A stretch of 64,000 bases of DNA, from positions 1 to 64,000 of the forward strand of contig JABRWF010000008.1 in NCBI GenBank assembly GCA_018343915.1, given 5' to 3'. This DNA comes from Agroathelia rolfsii (lineage: Eukaryota; Basidiomycota; Agaricomycetes; Amylocorticiales; Amylocorticiaceae). This document shows positions 1 to 9,825 of the stretch, in pieces. The translations under genes were made by a program, and so were the position numbers. The notes under the pieces were generated by a model. The model ran no database searches. It was not told where the DNA came from and was given only the letters and a program-made list of their open reading frames with translations. Within the stretch, counting starts at the first letter, position 1; every line of letters begins with the position of its first letter.

Positions 1-1025
1 CACATGTTTTCCGGCTACATGGCTTACCCCGTTAATGGACGTCAGACCGAGGACCCCAGTTTGCAGGGAAAGTAATGAGGGAAATCCATAAGCAACTGGA
101 AATCAAAACCTCCCTCTCCACCACTTATCACCCCCAATCTGATGGACAAACCAAACGACTCAATCAGGAGGTCGAGGTCTACCTCAGAAATTACGTTTCC
201 CATCGTCAAGACAATTAGGCTGGTCTCTTACCACTTGCGGAATTTGCACTGAACAATCGTCAACAAGCATCTACCGGGTCTTCCCCCTTCAAAATAAACT
301 ACGGATTTTCACTGCAAATAAACCTTACAACTGCAGGAATTCCTAGCACCGAAGGAGCCTAGTTATGGACAGAGAAGGTCAAAGAGTTGCAAGAAGATGC
401 GAAGTCAGCCTTAGAACACGCAGCCAGCCAAATGAAGTACTTCTTTGACAAACACGCAGCAGAAGTTCCAAAGTACGCAGTCGGTAATAAAGTGTGGCTA
501 AGCATGGAAAACATCAAGCTGGCCCAACTATCAAAGAAGCTCTTGGCAAAATGGATTGGTCCCTACAAAATTATGGAGCTTATCAGAAATCAAGCGGTCC
601 GGCTCGCAATTCTGAAGAGATGGACAATTCATGATGTGTTTCATGTATCCCTAATCAAACCTCATGTCTAAGTAGAGTCCAGACCCCTTACCCCCATCCC
701 GGAAGTTGTTGAAGTAGAAGGAGAAGAAGAGCATGAGGTTCTACGCATCAAGGATAGCCACCTAAGCCCAAGAATGAAGAAGTTGGAATATTTGGTCGAA
801 TGGAAAGGATACCCAAGAGAAGATTCGTGGGAAAAGGAGTCAAACATTACAAATGCCCCACGACTAATCAAGGACTTCCACAAAAAGAATCCCAAAGCAC
901 CTAAATGCCTATCGGCTGCAGTCTTTGCGGATTTACCATTCAGACCAATAGAGAACTTCACAGAGACTACGGAAAGGATTGGAGGAACATGGGAACTTGG
1001 GATGTTCCGGAGGAAATCCCCTTAG
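1..1025 (+). pseudogene. Gyp-0: Gypsy integrase C-terminus and chromodomain, decayed
   Basis: This is the 3' end of a Ty3/Gypsy pol reading frame, cut by the window edge. It starts in the integrase catalytic core (MFRLHGLP-like, then the YHPQSDGQT motif and NQEVEVYL) and runs through the GPY/F-like segment (KWIGPYKIMEL) to a chromodomain (LEYLVEWKGYPREDSWEKE). Integrase inserts cDNA into the host genome, and the chromodomain targets chromatin. In-frame stops occur near 216, 359 and 669. Each sits where intact relatives in this window have W or Q, so each is explained by one transition. The frame ends at 1023-1025 and is followed by the polypurine tract AGGAAGGGGGTAA and an A-family LTR, so this is the element's true 3' end. 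Confidence 0.9.
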
Positions 1026-1036
1026 GAAGGGGGTAA

Positions 1037-1286
1037 TGTCATGAGTAGGGAAATTTTGCGGATTTTTCGAGTATTTTCTTGTAATATTTGGACTAGTATT
1101 TATGAAGTTATGATATTTTCTTTTTCTTTTCCTTTCTTTTTCTTACTTTTTTATAAAAATTACCCTTTAGGGCGTGGACTGTGGGCAGTACAGTGGTCAT
1201 GTGATTGGCCCTCACGTGTACCAAGCCGCACGTCACAGGAGTAATCTCGGGGCTGTGCGTACTTCCTTTTCATCATCACGCATAGC
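1037..1286 (+). repeat. LTR-A, 5' part of the 3' LTR of Gyp-0
   Basis: It starts TGTCATGAG directly after the polypurine tract at 1024-1036 and matches the first 250 bp of the other A LTRs. It stops abruptly at an F repeat, and the remaining A sequence is not found on the other side in the expected orientation. Confidence 0.85.
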
Positions 1287-2141
1287 TGTCATGAGTTGAT
1301 CTTATGGCTTATCTTGTTCTCCTAATTTTTCTATATTTTCTACTATTTTTCTTGAATTTATATCTTTTGATTTGAGTGCATAGGATTTATTTCTTTATTT
1401 TTGGTTTATTGCTGCTTTGTTCATATGGTACTGTACTTCATTTGGGTATGCTTCCTGATCTTCTGATGTACATTATTGATTTGCTTCTCCCATCTTTGAT
1501 GCTTCTTTCATCTTTGATCTTTCCTATACTGTACTTCTGTTCTAACTCCCTTGATCCTTTCTCTTTCCTTTCTTCTATTTCCCTTGATGTGGAGTTAAGA
1601 ACTATTCTTAGAGTACTTGTAAACAGTATATAGAGGCCTGCCCTTGGGGCCTTTGCAATCCAGCTTGACTACCCTTTTGCCCTCTGAGTCATTCTCACTC
1701 ACACCTGAAAGTTCTCATCTCCCACTCTCTCTCTTGTGTGTTTTACCCCCCCCATCATCATCTTTGAATTGTTATACCTGGACCCCAAGGTTAAGGGGAT
1801 ATACTGTGACTCCATGCTCTAAGGGAGTATAATACTGAGTGAAAGCATGTGTCACCATGATGTGTAAACATGGACTCCTAGGATTAGGGAGTATAAAGAA
1901 TTGTGTCTAGTCCAAAACAGCATATCCCATCTGGCAAAGGGACTTTAAAGAATACTAGTGATTATATGTTGCATGGAAGCCTTCATGAAACAGTGGGAGA
2001 CCTTGCCTCTAGGTCTTTAAATATGAGTTGCACCTCCCTACTGGGGGAGATTAAAGATATCAGTAGTACCTCCCCCCTTTGCCTAGCCTTCCCAGGCTAG
2101 ATGTGTTTGGTTGGTTTGAGTCATGAGTAACCCATGACAGA
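1287..2141 (+). repeat. F-family LTR-like repeat, forward copy
   Basis: It begins TGTCATGAGTTGATC and ends CCCATGACA, in the TG...CA style of the other LTRs here. It has a TATA-like TATATAG near 1628 and a C-rich run at 1746-1753. No coding domain is recognisable; the hydrophobic open frame inside it is T-rich sequence. The flanks (ATAGC and GATAC) are not a target duplication. The first ~725 bp recur inverted at 2436-3159. Confidence 0.6.
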
Positions 2142-2435
2142 TACCGGTAATCGTTAGGAATTGTTCAGGGAAGGAAGGCTGTGTTCCTAGGCTGTGCGCG
2201 ATGATGAAATGGAAGTACGTATAGCCCCGAGATTACTCCTGTGACGTGCGGCTTAGAAACATGTGAGGGCCAATCACATGACCACTGCACTGCCCACAGT
2301 CCATGCCCTAAAGGGGTAATTTTATAAGAAATAGAAAGAAAAAAAGGAAAAGAAAATGCGATAATTAAATGAATACTAGTCCAAATAATACAAGAAAATA
2401 ACTGAAAAATTGGCAAAAATTCCCTACTTATGACA
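2142..2435 (-). repeat. LTR-A fragment, inverted
   Basis: This is the reverse complement of the first ~290 bp of an A LTR; its start, TGTCATAAG, lies at 2427-2435. It abuts the forward F copy at GATACCGG with no target duplication, which suggests an inversion or recombination junction rather than a simple insertion. Confidence 0.75.
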
Positions 2436-3159
2436 TAGAGGCAAGGTCTCCCACTGTTTCATAAAGGCTTCTATGCAACATATAATCACTGGTATTCTTT
2501 AAAGTCCCTTTGCTAGATAGGATATGCTGTCTTAGACTAGACACAATTCTTTATACTCCCTGATCCTAGGAGTCCATATTCACACATCATGGTGACACAT
2601 GCTTTTACTCAGTATTATACTCCCTTAGAGCATGGAGTCACAGCATATCCCCTTAACCTTGGGGTCCAGGTATAACAATTCAAAATGATGATGGGGGGGG
2701 TAAAACACACAAGAGAGAGAGTGAGAGATGAGAACTTTCAGGTATGAGTGAGAATGACTCAGAGGGCAAAAGGGTAGTCAAGCTGGATTGCAAAGGCCCC
2801 AAGGGCAGGCCTCTATATACTGTTTACAAGTACTCTAAGAATAGTCCTTAACTCCACATCAAGAGAAATAGAAGAAAGGAAAGAGAAAGGATCAGAGGAG
2901 TTAGAACAGAAGTACAGTGTAGGAAAGATCAAAGATGAGAGAAGCATCAGAGATAGAAGAAGCAAATCAATGATGTACATCAGAAGATCAGGAAGCAAAC
3001 CCAAATGAAGTACAGTACCATATGAACAAAGCAGCAATAAACCAAAAATAAAGAAATAAATCCTATGCACTCAAATCAAAAGATATAAATTCAAGAAAAA
3101 TAGTAGAAAATATAGAAAAATTAGGAGAACAAGATAAGCCATAAGATCAACTCATAACA
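2436..3159 (-). repeat. F-family repeat, inverted partial copy
   Basis: It is the reverse complement of about 1287-2012 of the forward copy, with scattered substitutions and without the last ~130 bp. Its 5' terminus (TGTTATGAG, read on minus) is at 3159. Right of it an H LTR begins mid-sequence. Confidence 0.65.
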
Positions 3160-3756
3160 TCTAGCCAGAGGCTTTCCATATACTCTCTTTGTGTCAAATA
3201 GCTTTGCTGAACTTTCTTACTTGGAGTAGGCAGCTTAGCCCTCTGTACTACCACTTAACACCTAAAGGGACTTTTTACTACCCTTACCTGAATGAACAGG
3301 GTTTTGATCACATACAGTGCCTCCTTGTATATTGAGGGCTTTTAAAGACTTATGGCCTTCTTGTATCAAGGCTTACATGTATTCTTACTAAGTTGCTCTT
3401 AAGGCCTTACACTTGATAAGGGAGAGAGTGTATAGTGTAGGCTAGGACAAAAATAAGCCTGAAGGTGAAATATATTAGCTTATGTAGTGGGATACAAAAT
3501 GGGGGGGGGGTGCCCTTACCTAAAAGCAAAAAGGTTGAAGCTGAGGTTTAGGTAAGGGCTACATGCTTATATTTATACATAAATAAAAGGGCTCATGCAC
3601 AGCCTTGGTGGTCTGTGTGTAGCTAGGGTTTATAAGCAGGAATATATAAAATGCAAGGGCAGTGCTTTGTGCCTAAGTCCAATGAGCAACCAATCAGAAT
3701 GATAAGTCTAGTACTCCTTAGTAATTATATAGTAGTTAGAACATCCCTGGTTCCTG
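3160..3756 (-). repeat. LTR-H, first visible segment of a broken solo LTR
   Basis: This is H-family LTR sequence in minus orientation that lacks its 3' terminal ~190 bp, replaced by the F repeat. The same LTR resumes at 5022-5050, 6068-6139 and 27680-27818 after later insertions, each junction being supported by a target duplication (TCCTG, AAAAG, TAATA). It is therefore the oldest layer of this half of the window. Confidence 0.8.
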
Positions 3757-3879
3757 TATTATAATCAGAAGAATTCACATTCTAGTAATGGCAAGATAGC
3801 TCAGTTGGTAGAGCACCTATATATATAATGGGAGGCCCTAGGTTTAATTCCTAGTCTAGCCAATTTTCTAGTTTTATCA
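3757..3879 (+). repeat. TRIM 5' LTR (123 bp)
   Basis: It aligns without gaps to 4899-5021 and ends TTTTATCA at the primer-binding site. It contains the tRNA-like sequence 3790-3862. Confidence 0.85.
3790..3862 (+). tRNA. tRNA-like cloverleaf inside the TRIM 5' LTR (possible pol III promoter)
   Basis: The 73 nt fold as a full cloverleaf: acceptor GGCAAGA/TCTAGCC (one mismatch), D stem GCTC/GAGC, anticodon stem CCTAT/ATGGG, 7-nt loop ATATATA, 5-nt variable loop and T stem CTAGG/CCTAG. The A box (TAGCTCAGTTGG) fits the pol III consensus, and the B box (GGTTTAATTCC) differs at one key position. The formal anticodon AUA would read a Tyr codon, but the loop has A at position 32 and T at position 37, so a working tRNA is doubtful. 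Its repeat inside a 123-bp LTR argues for a promoter role or a captured tRNA. Confidence 0.55.
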
Positions 3880-3893
3880 GGTTATGAGCCCTG
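3880..3893 (+). other. TRIM primer-binding site, initiator tRNA-Met anticodon arm
   Basis: GGTTATGAGCCCTG directly follows the 5' LTR. Its complement (CAGGGCTCATAACC) is the anticodon stem-loop of eukaryotic initiator tRNA-Met, including CAU. Drosophila copia and yeast Ty5 are known to use this half-tRNA priming. The same site occurs at 11742. Confidence 0.75.
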
Positions 3894-4020
3894 AACATGC
3901 TAGCCCAATGAGAACAATGCTTATGTAAGCAGGCACCTATAAGGAGCATCCATTTGGAGCAGAAATACTAAGAAAATTGGTTCCTAAGTAAAGATACAGA
4001 GTGTAACTTCAGGGGGAGTG

Positions 4021-4895
4021 TGTCAAGAGCTGCTTTCACAGCTAGCTCGGGCAGTGCGGCAATGCCCCTGGAGTGCTAACTACTAAGCTGCTCACTGCCA
4101 GATGGCAGCCCTGTGGGTTCGTGGAGACGCCTCTTCGATATCTTGGAGCCTGCAGTGATATGGGTGTCGCAGCAAGCAGACAAGCACACGGCAGGTTGGT
4201 GCGGGTAGTCTGGCGAGATCAGACGTAGAACAGAGAGACCAAGTGGAGAAGAGAGAAGCTAGATGAGATACTCAAGGACGCTCGAGTCCACAGGTTGACC
4301 GCTGGCTATGCAGCGGGTGTAGGGCTTGTTTAGGGCTAAACACACTTAATTTTCCGACTACTATATCTACTACATCAAGTACAGTACTATATACTAGAAT
4401 ACAGTAGTCACAGAAAGATAAATAAAGAAATAAAGGGAAAACAATAAGGACAATAGGATTCAGTGTGCGCCGTGCGCTCTAGTAGTTATGCCACGCTGTG
4501 CATGAAGGAGGGGATGCATTCCTTCAGAACCATCGGCAGTCTGATCGTCGATCAGAGTGCAATCATGGTAGAGAACCAAGCGTGATCTTCCCAGATAGGA
4601 AGGATCCACTGGTGGGGACACATGGCGACTCGGGGATTGACATCGAGAAGGCCAGTTGGCATGTAGAATGCTCTGATAGACAGAAGCATGTCGATGATGG
4701 AAAGGAAGCACGGAGGCGGCCTTACACATGGCTCCGGGGAAACGTCGGCGGATACATTGGAGATGCATCCAATGCATGGGGTACGCAGCAACTCAGAAGG
4801 GATGGCGTCGCCGGTGACTCTGTCATAGATGTTTGCATGTGCCGATGTGTGTGATTGGGACGTTCAGCAGCCGGGTGCATTGGCGGGTTGTGATA
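4021..4895 (-). repeat. LTR-B solo, inside the TRIM
   Basis: An 875-bp B LTR in minus orientation, with GAGTG duplicated at 4016-4020 and 4896-4900. It landed at the TRIM's polypurine-tract/LTR junction. The open frames inside it recur in every B LTR on both strands and look like chance frames in GC-rich sequence. Confidence 0.9.
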
Positions 4896-4898
4896 GAG

Positions 4899-5021
4899 TG
4901 TTGTAATTAGAAGAATTTATACTCTAGTAATGGCAAGATAGCTCAGTTGGTAGAGTACCTGTATATATAATGGGAGGCCCTGGGTTTAATTTCTAGTCTA
5001 GCCAATTTTCTAGTTTTATCA
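4899..5021 (+). repeat. TRIM 3' LTR (123 bp)
   Basis: It starts TGTTGTAATTAG after the polypurine tract (interrupted by the B insertion) and ends TTTTATCA before the TCCTG duplication. Confidence 0.85.
4932..5004 (+). tRNA. tRNA-like cloverleaf inside the TRIM 3' LTR
   Basis: Second copy of the 73-nt cloverleaf. Substitutions relative to 3790-3862 keep all stems as wobble pairs: D stem GCTC/GAGT, anticodon stem CCTGT/ATGGG, T stem CTGGG/TCTAG. The anticodon loop ATATATA and the A box are unchanged. Confidence 0.5.
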
Positions 5022-5050
5022 TCCTGAGTCTAGACCTTTTTGATGAAAAG

Positions 5051-6067
5051 TGTCAAGGCTTACGCGCTTGACAATACCAAAAGGGACAACCTGCTTGTAA
5101 GGCACGCAGGCAGGCTGTAAGGCCGGGTTTTATGTCCACTACTAGTTTGGTATGTATTTCGAGTGCTCACGTGCTCCTGTTGCTACTAGTTGTAATAGGA
5201 CAGTTTTGGATTTACTATGCTAGGATTGCGGTCGGTACTCTAATCCGAAGATTTCCCGTGTGCTCTCTTTGCGTCTAATAAATCTTCAAACTGTTTCTTA
5301 CTTAGGATAGGCGGCTTAGCCCTCCGTGATCAACTGACACTTGCTAGGACTTATTACTGCCTAGGCCTAACTGAATAGGACTTCGTATCACGCGCAGTGC
5401 CTCTTAATGTATTGAGGGCTTTTACACACTTATGACCTTCTTGTATCAAGGTCTGCGTATATGCTTACTAAGTTACCTTTGAGGCTTTACACTTAATAAG
5501 GGGGAGAAAGGGGAGAGTGATGTGATGTGGGCTAGGACAAGTAAGCCTGAAGGCGAGATTGTATATTAGTAATATGTGAGAAGTACAAACGGGGGTGCCC
5601 TTACCTGAAGGCGAGAAGGTCGAAGCTAAGGTTCAGGTAAGGGCTACATGCTTGTATTTATACATAAACAGAAGGGCCCGTGTGCAGCCTTGATGGTCTG
5701 TGCGCAGCCGGGGTTCGTAAGCGGGAACATGTAATAATGCAGGGGCAGTGCTTTATGCCTAAGTCCGATGAGCAACCGATTGGAATGATGAGTCTAGTAC
5801 TCCTTAGTAATCGCACAGTGATCGGAACGACCCTGGTTCCTGAGTCTAGACCTTTTGATGAAAAGGAATGATCTAGACTCCGCCTTCCTAATATACTCTT
5901 GTCACGAGCACTCCTGTCACGTGGGGCTAACACAGCTAGTCACACGCACGTCAAGATGTCGCCTGCAAGGTATTTTGTCCATATCTCAGTCAAATAAAAT
6001 TGTAAAAATATAATAAAAATATGTACAGGTTCGTAAAGAAAATGCGAAAAATGTCCAACTTATAACA
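5051..6067 (-). repeat. LTR-H solo
   Basis: Complete 1,017-bp H LTR in minus orientation, starting TGTCAAGGC and ending ACTTATAACA on the plus strand. AAAAG is duplicated at 5046-5050 and 6068-6072. It sits inside the older H LTR, so an H element inserted into an H LTR. Confidence 0.92.
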
Positions 6068-6139
6068 AAAAGGAATGATCTAGACTCCACCTTCCTAATA
6101 TACTCTTGTCACAAGCACTCCTGTCACATGGGGCTAATA
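6068..6139 (-). repeat. LTR-H, continuation of the broken outer solo LTR
   Basis: Continues the H sequence interrupted at 5050 and ends at the TAATA duplication (6135-6139) of Gyp-1. Confidence 0.8.
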
Positions 6140-6512
6140 TGTCAAGGGTGTACTCCTTGACTAAGTGACATTGGGCATAGGGTGCCTACTTGTGCACTTA
6201 ACCAAACAATACACTTACTTAACACTAAATCTAGTACCTATACAAGAGTGTTCCCATAGATATCCAACCTTTATTATATTGAAGGTGGACCGGGTACTTT
6301 CTTAACTCTTATATATTCGATGCTCTTTGGATTTACACATGCACAAAGGGGGATTTACACCGCCCACAAGTAAGAAAGAGAGAAAGAGAGAGAGAGGAGG
6401 GCTAGGACACGGGGCCTAGGCCTAAAGAGTATACCCTGAAGGCAAAGATGTTATTTAGTAATCAATTCTATGGAATACAAACCAGTTACTTGCCTGAAGG
6501 CAAAGAGATCGA

Positions 6513-7353
6513 TGTCATGAGATGGAATTTTTGCCGATTTTTCGGTCTATTTCTTGTATTATTTGGACCAGTATTTATTTAGTTATTACATTTTCTTCTC
6601 CTTTTCCTTGTTTTCCTTATAAAAATTACCCTTTAGGGCGTGGACTGTGGGCAGTGCAGTGGTCATGTGATTGGCCCTCACGTGTTCCAAGCCGCACGTC
6701 ACAGGAGTAATCTCGGGGCTGCGCATACTTCTATTTTCACCATCATGCACAGCCCAGGAACATAGCCTTCCTTCCCTGAGCAATTCCTAACGATTACCGG
6801 TATCGGTCCGGAAACGGATCTCCACACGGATGCCCGGTGGAGTTAGGGTAAAAACTCTTCCCCTGCATTGCCACATTTACGCTTTTATTTCCCCCTGCGC
6901 ACAGACCACCAAGCTGCGCACGGACCATTCAATAGTAGTATACATAACGCATGTAACTTGTCCTGAAGAGCTTAGCTTCGACCTCTTCGCCTTCAGGCAA
7001 GTAAAGGTTTTTGTATTCCATAGACAGATTACTAATAAAAACTTCGCCTTCAGGGTTTACTATTGGCCTAGAGCCAGGTTCCTAGCCACCACCTCTCTCT
7101 CTCTCTCTCTCTCTACATATTAGGAGGCGGTGCAAATCCCCTCATAAGTATACGTGTGACATTCATAAGAGCAACGTAAAGAAGTAGGCAGAGTACCCGG
7201 CGCACCCTCAATAGATAAAGGGTTTTGCGTATCTGTGGGAAAACCAACTCCTTTAGGTACTAAGATTTATTGTTAAGAAGTCTATTGTTTGGTTGTGGTA
7301 TCAGTAGGCTCCCCACGCCCAACGTACTGTAGTCAAGGAGTAGACCCTTGACA
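6513..7353 (+). repeat. LTR-A solo
   Basis: 841-bp A LTR in plus orientation with ATCGA duplicated at 6508-6512 and 7354-7358. It carries the TATA box, self-primer segment and LTR intron described under 27137-27252, and a (CT)n run near 7086-7115. Confidence 0.92.
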
Positions 7354-8291
7354 ATCGAAGCTGGGCTCTTTAGGACAAGTTACATGCACTATTTATACTA
7401 CTATACAAGGGTCCGTGCACAGCTTTAGTGGTCTGTGCGCAGAGGGAGATAGAAGTATGAATGGTGGCAATACAGGGAAAGAACGTTTACCCTAACTCCA
7501 CCGGGCATCCGTGTAGAGATCCGTTTCTGGACCGATACCGGTAATCACTAGGAATTGTTCAGGGGAGGAAGGCTATGTTCCTGGGCTATGCGCAATGAAG
7601 AAATGGAAGTGTGCGCAGCCCTGAGATTACTCCTGTGACATGCGGCTTGGAACACGTGAGGGCCAATCACCTGACCACTGCACTGCCCACAGTCCACGCC
7701 CTAAAGGGTAATTTTGTAAGAAAAATAAAGAAAAGAGAGAGATAATGCGATAACTAATTAGATAATTGTCAAGAGCACACCTGACTCTTGTCACCAAAAC
7801 TCAACCTGTGCCTACGTCAACCCCTCTAAGGTACGGGGTAGCCAGGTAACGGCTTTTTTACAACTCCCAAGGCCAGGGACGCGCGGGTGTACACTTCTTT
7901 GCGCTGTTGCAGCTGTCACGCAAATCAGAGTCTTTATGTCACCAAGCTTTACTCCAAGTCTACAAGACTTTCAAGCAAGGTCTACACTTAGAACACCAAT
8001 TGTCTTGTGTATGCCGCTAGGCGTGCGATGTATCTTAACCGCGATAAGCGCAGGGCACTGCCTTTGCTTACTTGAGTGCACTAAGCACTATGAGATTGTA
8101 TACAGAAACGCAAATGGTCACCCAAGGGGCTGGACCTGTCTTATGCGTTCTAACGTAGAGGGGCACCAAGCGACCTCTAAACAACCAGTAGTACAAAGCA
8201 CACTGGTTACCTCCTAGCACAAAGCAGAGAGGATTTGAGGGGGAAGAGAGAGATGGGGGAGACAGGTGATTACGCCTTGAGAGAATGGGCT

Positions 8292-8387
8292 CTGAAGATG
8301 AAGTTTTTATTATGTTAGTATCTAATACAAGGCACTACTGTGCTACTTACCTGAAGACGAAGAGAACAAATCTGAGGTCTTCAGGTA
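8292..8387 (-). promoter_or_regulatory. LTR-G leader: hairpin arms and a GT-AG intron with a perfect branch site
   Basis: On the minus strand an inverted repeat pairs 8377-8387 with 8348-8358 (TACCTGAAGAC against GTCTTCAGGTA, 11 bp). The 3' arm contains a 5' splice site, CAG|GTAAGTA, with the intron starting at 8350. The consensus branch site TACTAAC is at 8314-8320 and the acceptor TCTTCAG at 8292. The predicted intron is 59 nt. A TATA box (TATATAA) lies upstream near 8410. Confidence 0.6.
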
Positions 8388-8497
8388 GAGGCACTACAGG
8401 GTTATATATTAATTCTACCTGGTCTGTGCGCAGTTACATGGTCTGTGCGCAGTAATGCTAAGTATGGCGTGATATTGCGCCATTATTTGTTGTAGAG

Positions 8498-9501
8498 TGT
8501 CAAGGCTTGCGCGCTTGACTTATCCAACTAACACAACCCTCTGTAAGGTACAAGGGCGGGCTGTAAAGCCGGGTTTTACGTGTATTACTTGGTTGGATTA
8601 AATGAACACCTACGTGCTCCTGTTGCTGCCTTTCGTAATAGTGTATACTAGTACTCTACTTTGCAAGGATTGCGTTCGGTACTCTAGACTCTAAGTCTTC
8701 CCATGTGCTCTCTTTGTGTCAAATAGACTACTGGATACTTCTTACTGAGGACAGGCGGCTTAGCCCACCATGGTCACCAATGTTCGCAGGGTCTTGTTAC
8801 TGCCCTGGCCTAAATGAATAGGACTTAATCACGCTCAATGCCTCCGTATGTATTTGAGGACTTTTCTTATGACCTTATAGTATCAAGGCGTTCACGTACA
8901 CTTACTAAGCTACCGTAGAGGCTTTATGCTTAAGTAAGAGAAAGTAAAGAGAGGGGAGAGGGGCTAGGACGGGTACAAGCCTGAAGGCGAGAAATATATT
9001 AGTAATTTTATATACATATACAAATGAGGTTGCCCTTACCTGAAGGCGAGAAGGTCGAAGCTAAGGTTTAGGTAAGGGCTACAGGTTTGTATTTATACAT
9101 AAAATGAAGGGCCCATGCACAGCCTTGTTGGTCTGTGTGCAGCCGGGGTTTATAAGCGGAAATGACAGTAATGCAGGGGCAGTGCTTTGTACCTAAGTCC
9201 GATAAGCAACCGATCAGAATGATGAGTCTAGTACTCCTTAGTAATCGCACAGTGATCGGAACAACCCTGGTTCCTGAGTCTAGACCTTTTGATGAAAAGG
9301 AATGATCTAGACTCCGCCTTTCTAATATACTCTTGTTACAAGCACTCCTGTCACGTGGGGCTAACACAGCCAGTCACACACGCGTCAAGATGTTGCCTGC
9401 AAGGTATTTCGTCCATATCTCAGTCAATAAAAATTGTAAAAATACAATAAAAATATGTACAGATTCGTAAAGAAAATGCAAAAAATATCCAACTTATAAC
9501 A
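8498..9501 (-). repeat. LTR-H solo inside LTR-G
   Basis: 1,004-bp H LTR in minus orientation with TAGAG duplicated at 8493-8497 and 9502-9506. Confidence 0.92.
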
Positions 9502-9825
9502 TAGAGAGTCTAAAGTGGTGTCATGATCCGGACCCATATTCTAGACTCTGCTTACATAATATGTCACATGACTAGTGGTCACATGATGACCAGTCACATG
9601 GTTTGACTGGTCACATGACTGCTTAGTCATCAGAGGGGTGCTTACGTAATATACAATATATACATCAAAAAATAGAGAAAAATCAGGAAAAATTCAGAAA
9701 AATAGTGAAAAATTCGAAATAAAATTATAATACAACAAGCGACTCGTAACAATAATGGTCCAAATAATACAAGAAAATAGCCGAAAAATCGGCGAAAATT
9801 CCCTTCTCATGACATTACCCCCTTC

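Larger units (their letters stand above)
3757..5021 (+). mobile_element. TRIM-like mini LTR retrotransposon with tRNA-like sequences in its LTRs
   Basis: Two 123-bp direct repeats (3757-3879 and 4899-5021) flank a 139-bp interior (3880-4018) once the nested B LTR at 4021-4895 is removed, so the element is about 385 bp. TCCTG is duplicated at 3752-3756 and 5022-5026. The interior starts with a primer-binding site (GGTTATGAGCCCTG) and ends in a polypurine tract (CAGGGGGAG). It has no coding capacity, so reverse transcriptase and integrase must come from another element. The first LTR starts TA instead of TG, a single G-to-A change. Each LTR carries a complete cloverleaf, which is unusual. Confidence 0.85.
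7767..9751 (-). repeat. LTR-G solo, with a nested H LTR
   Basis: G-family LTR in minus orientation, about 976 bp without the nested H LTR. ATAAT is duplicated at 7762-7766 and 9752-9756. A small open frame at 7936-8217 lies inside the LTR and shows no recognisable domain. Confidence 0.9.
6140..9814 (-). repeat. LTR-A, 3' LTR of Gyp-1, with nested solo LTRs
   Basis: After removing the A solo (6513-7353) and the G solo (7767-9751) with their duplications, about 839 bp remain, matching the 841-bp 5' LTR at 26839-27679. Its inner end abuts the reversed polypurine tract (TTACCCCCTTCCT) at 9815. Confidence 0.88.

Noticed and set aside
1376..1633. Hydrophobic 85-codon frame resembling a membrane peptide, repeated at 2813-3070
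   Set aside because: It is T-rich non-coding F-repeat sequence; hydrophobic codons are expected from TTT/CTT-rich DNA.
3790..3862. Reading the cloverleaf as an ordinary host tRNA gene
   Set aside because: The loop ATATATA gives an unlikely anticodon with an abnormal position 32, and the sequence lies inside a repeated 123-bp LTR.
7936..8217. 93-codon frame in the G LTR
   Set aside because: It is interrupted in the second G LTR (about 40028-40370), so it is not conserved as a protein.
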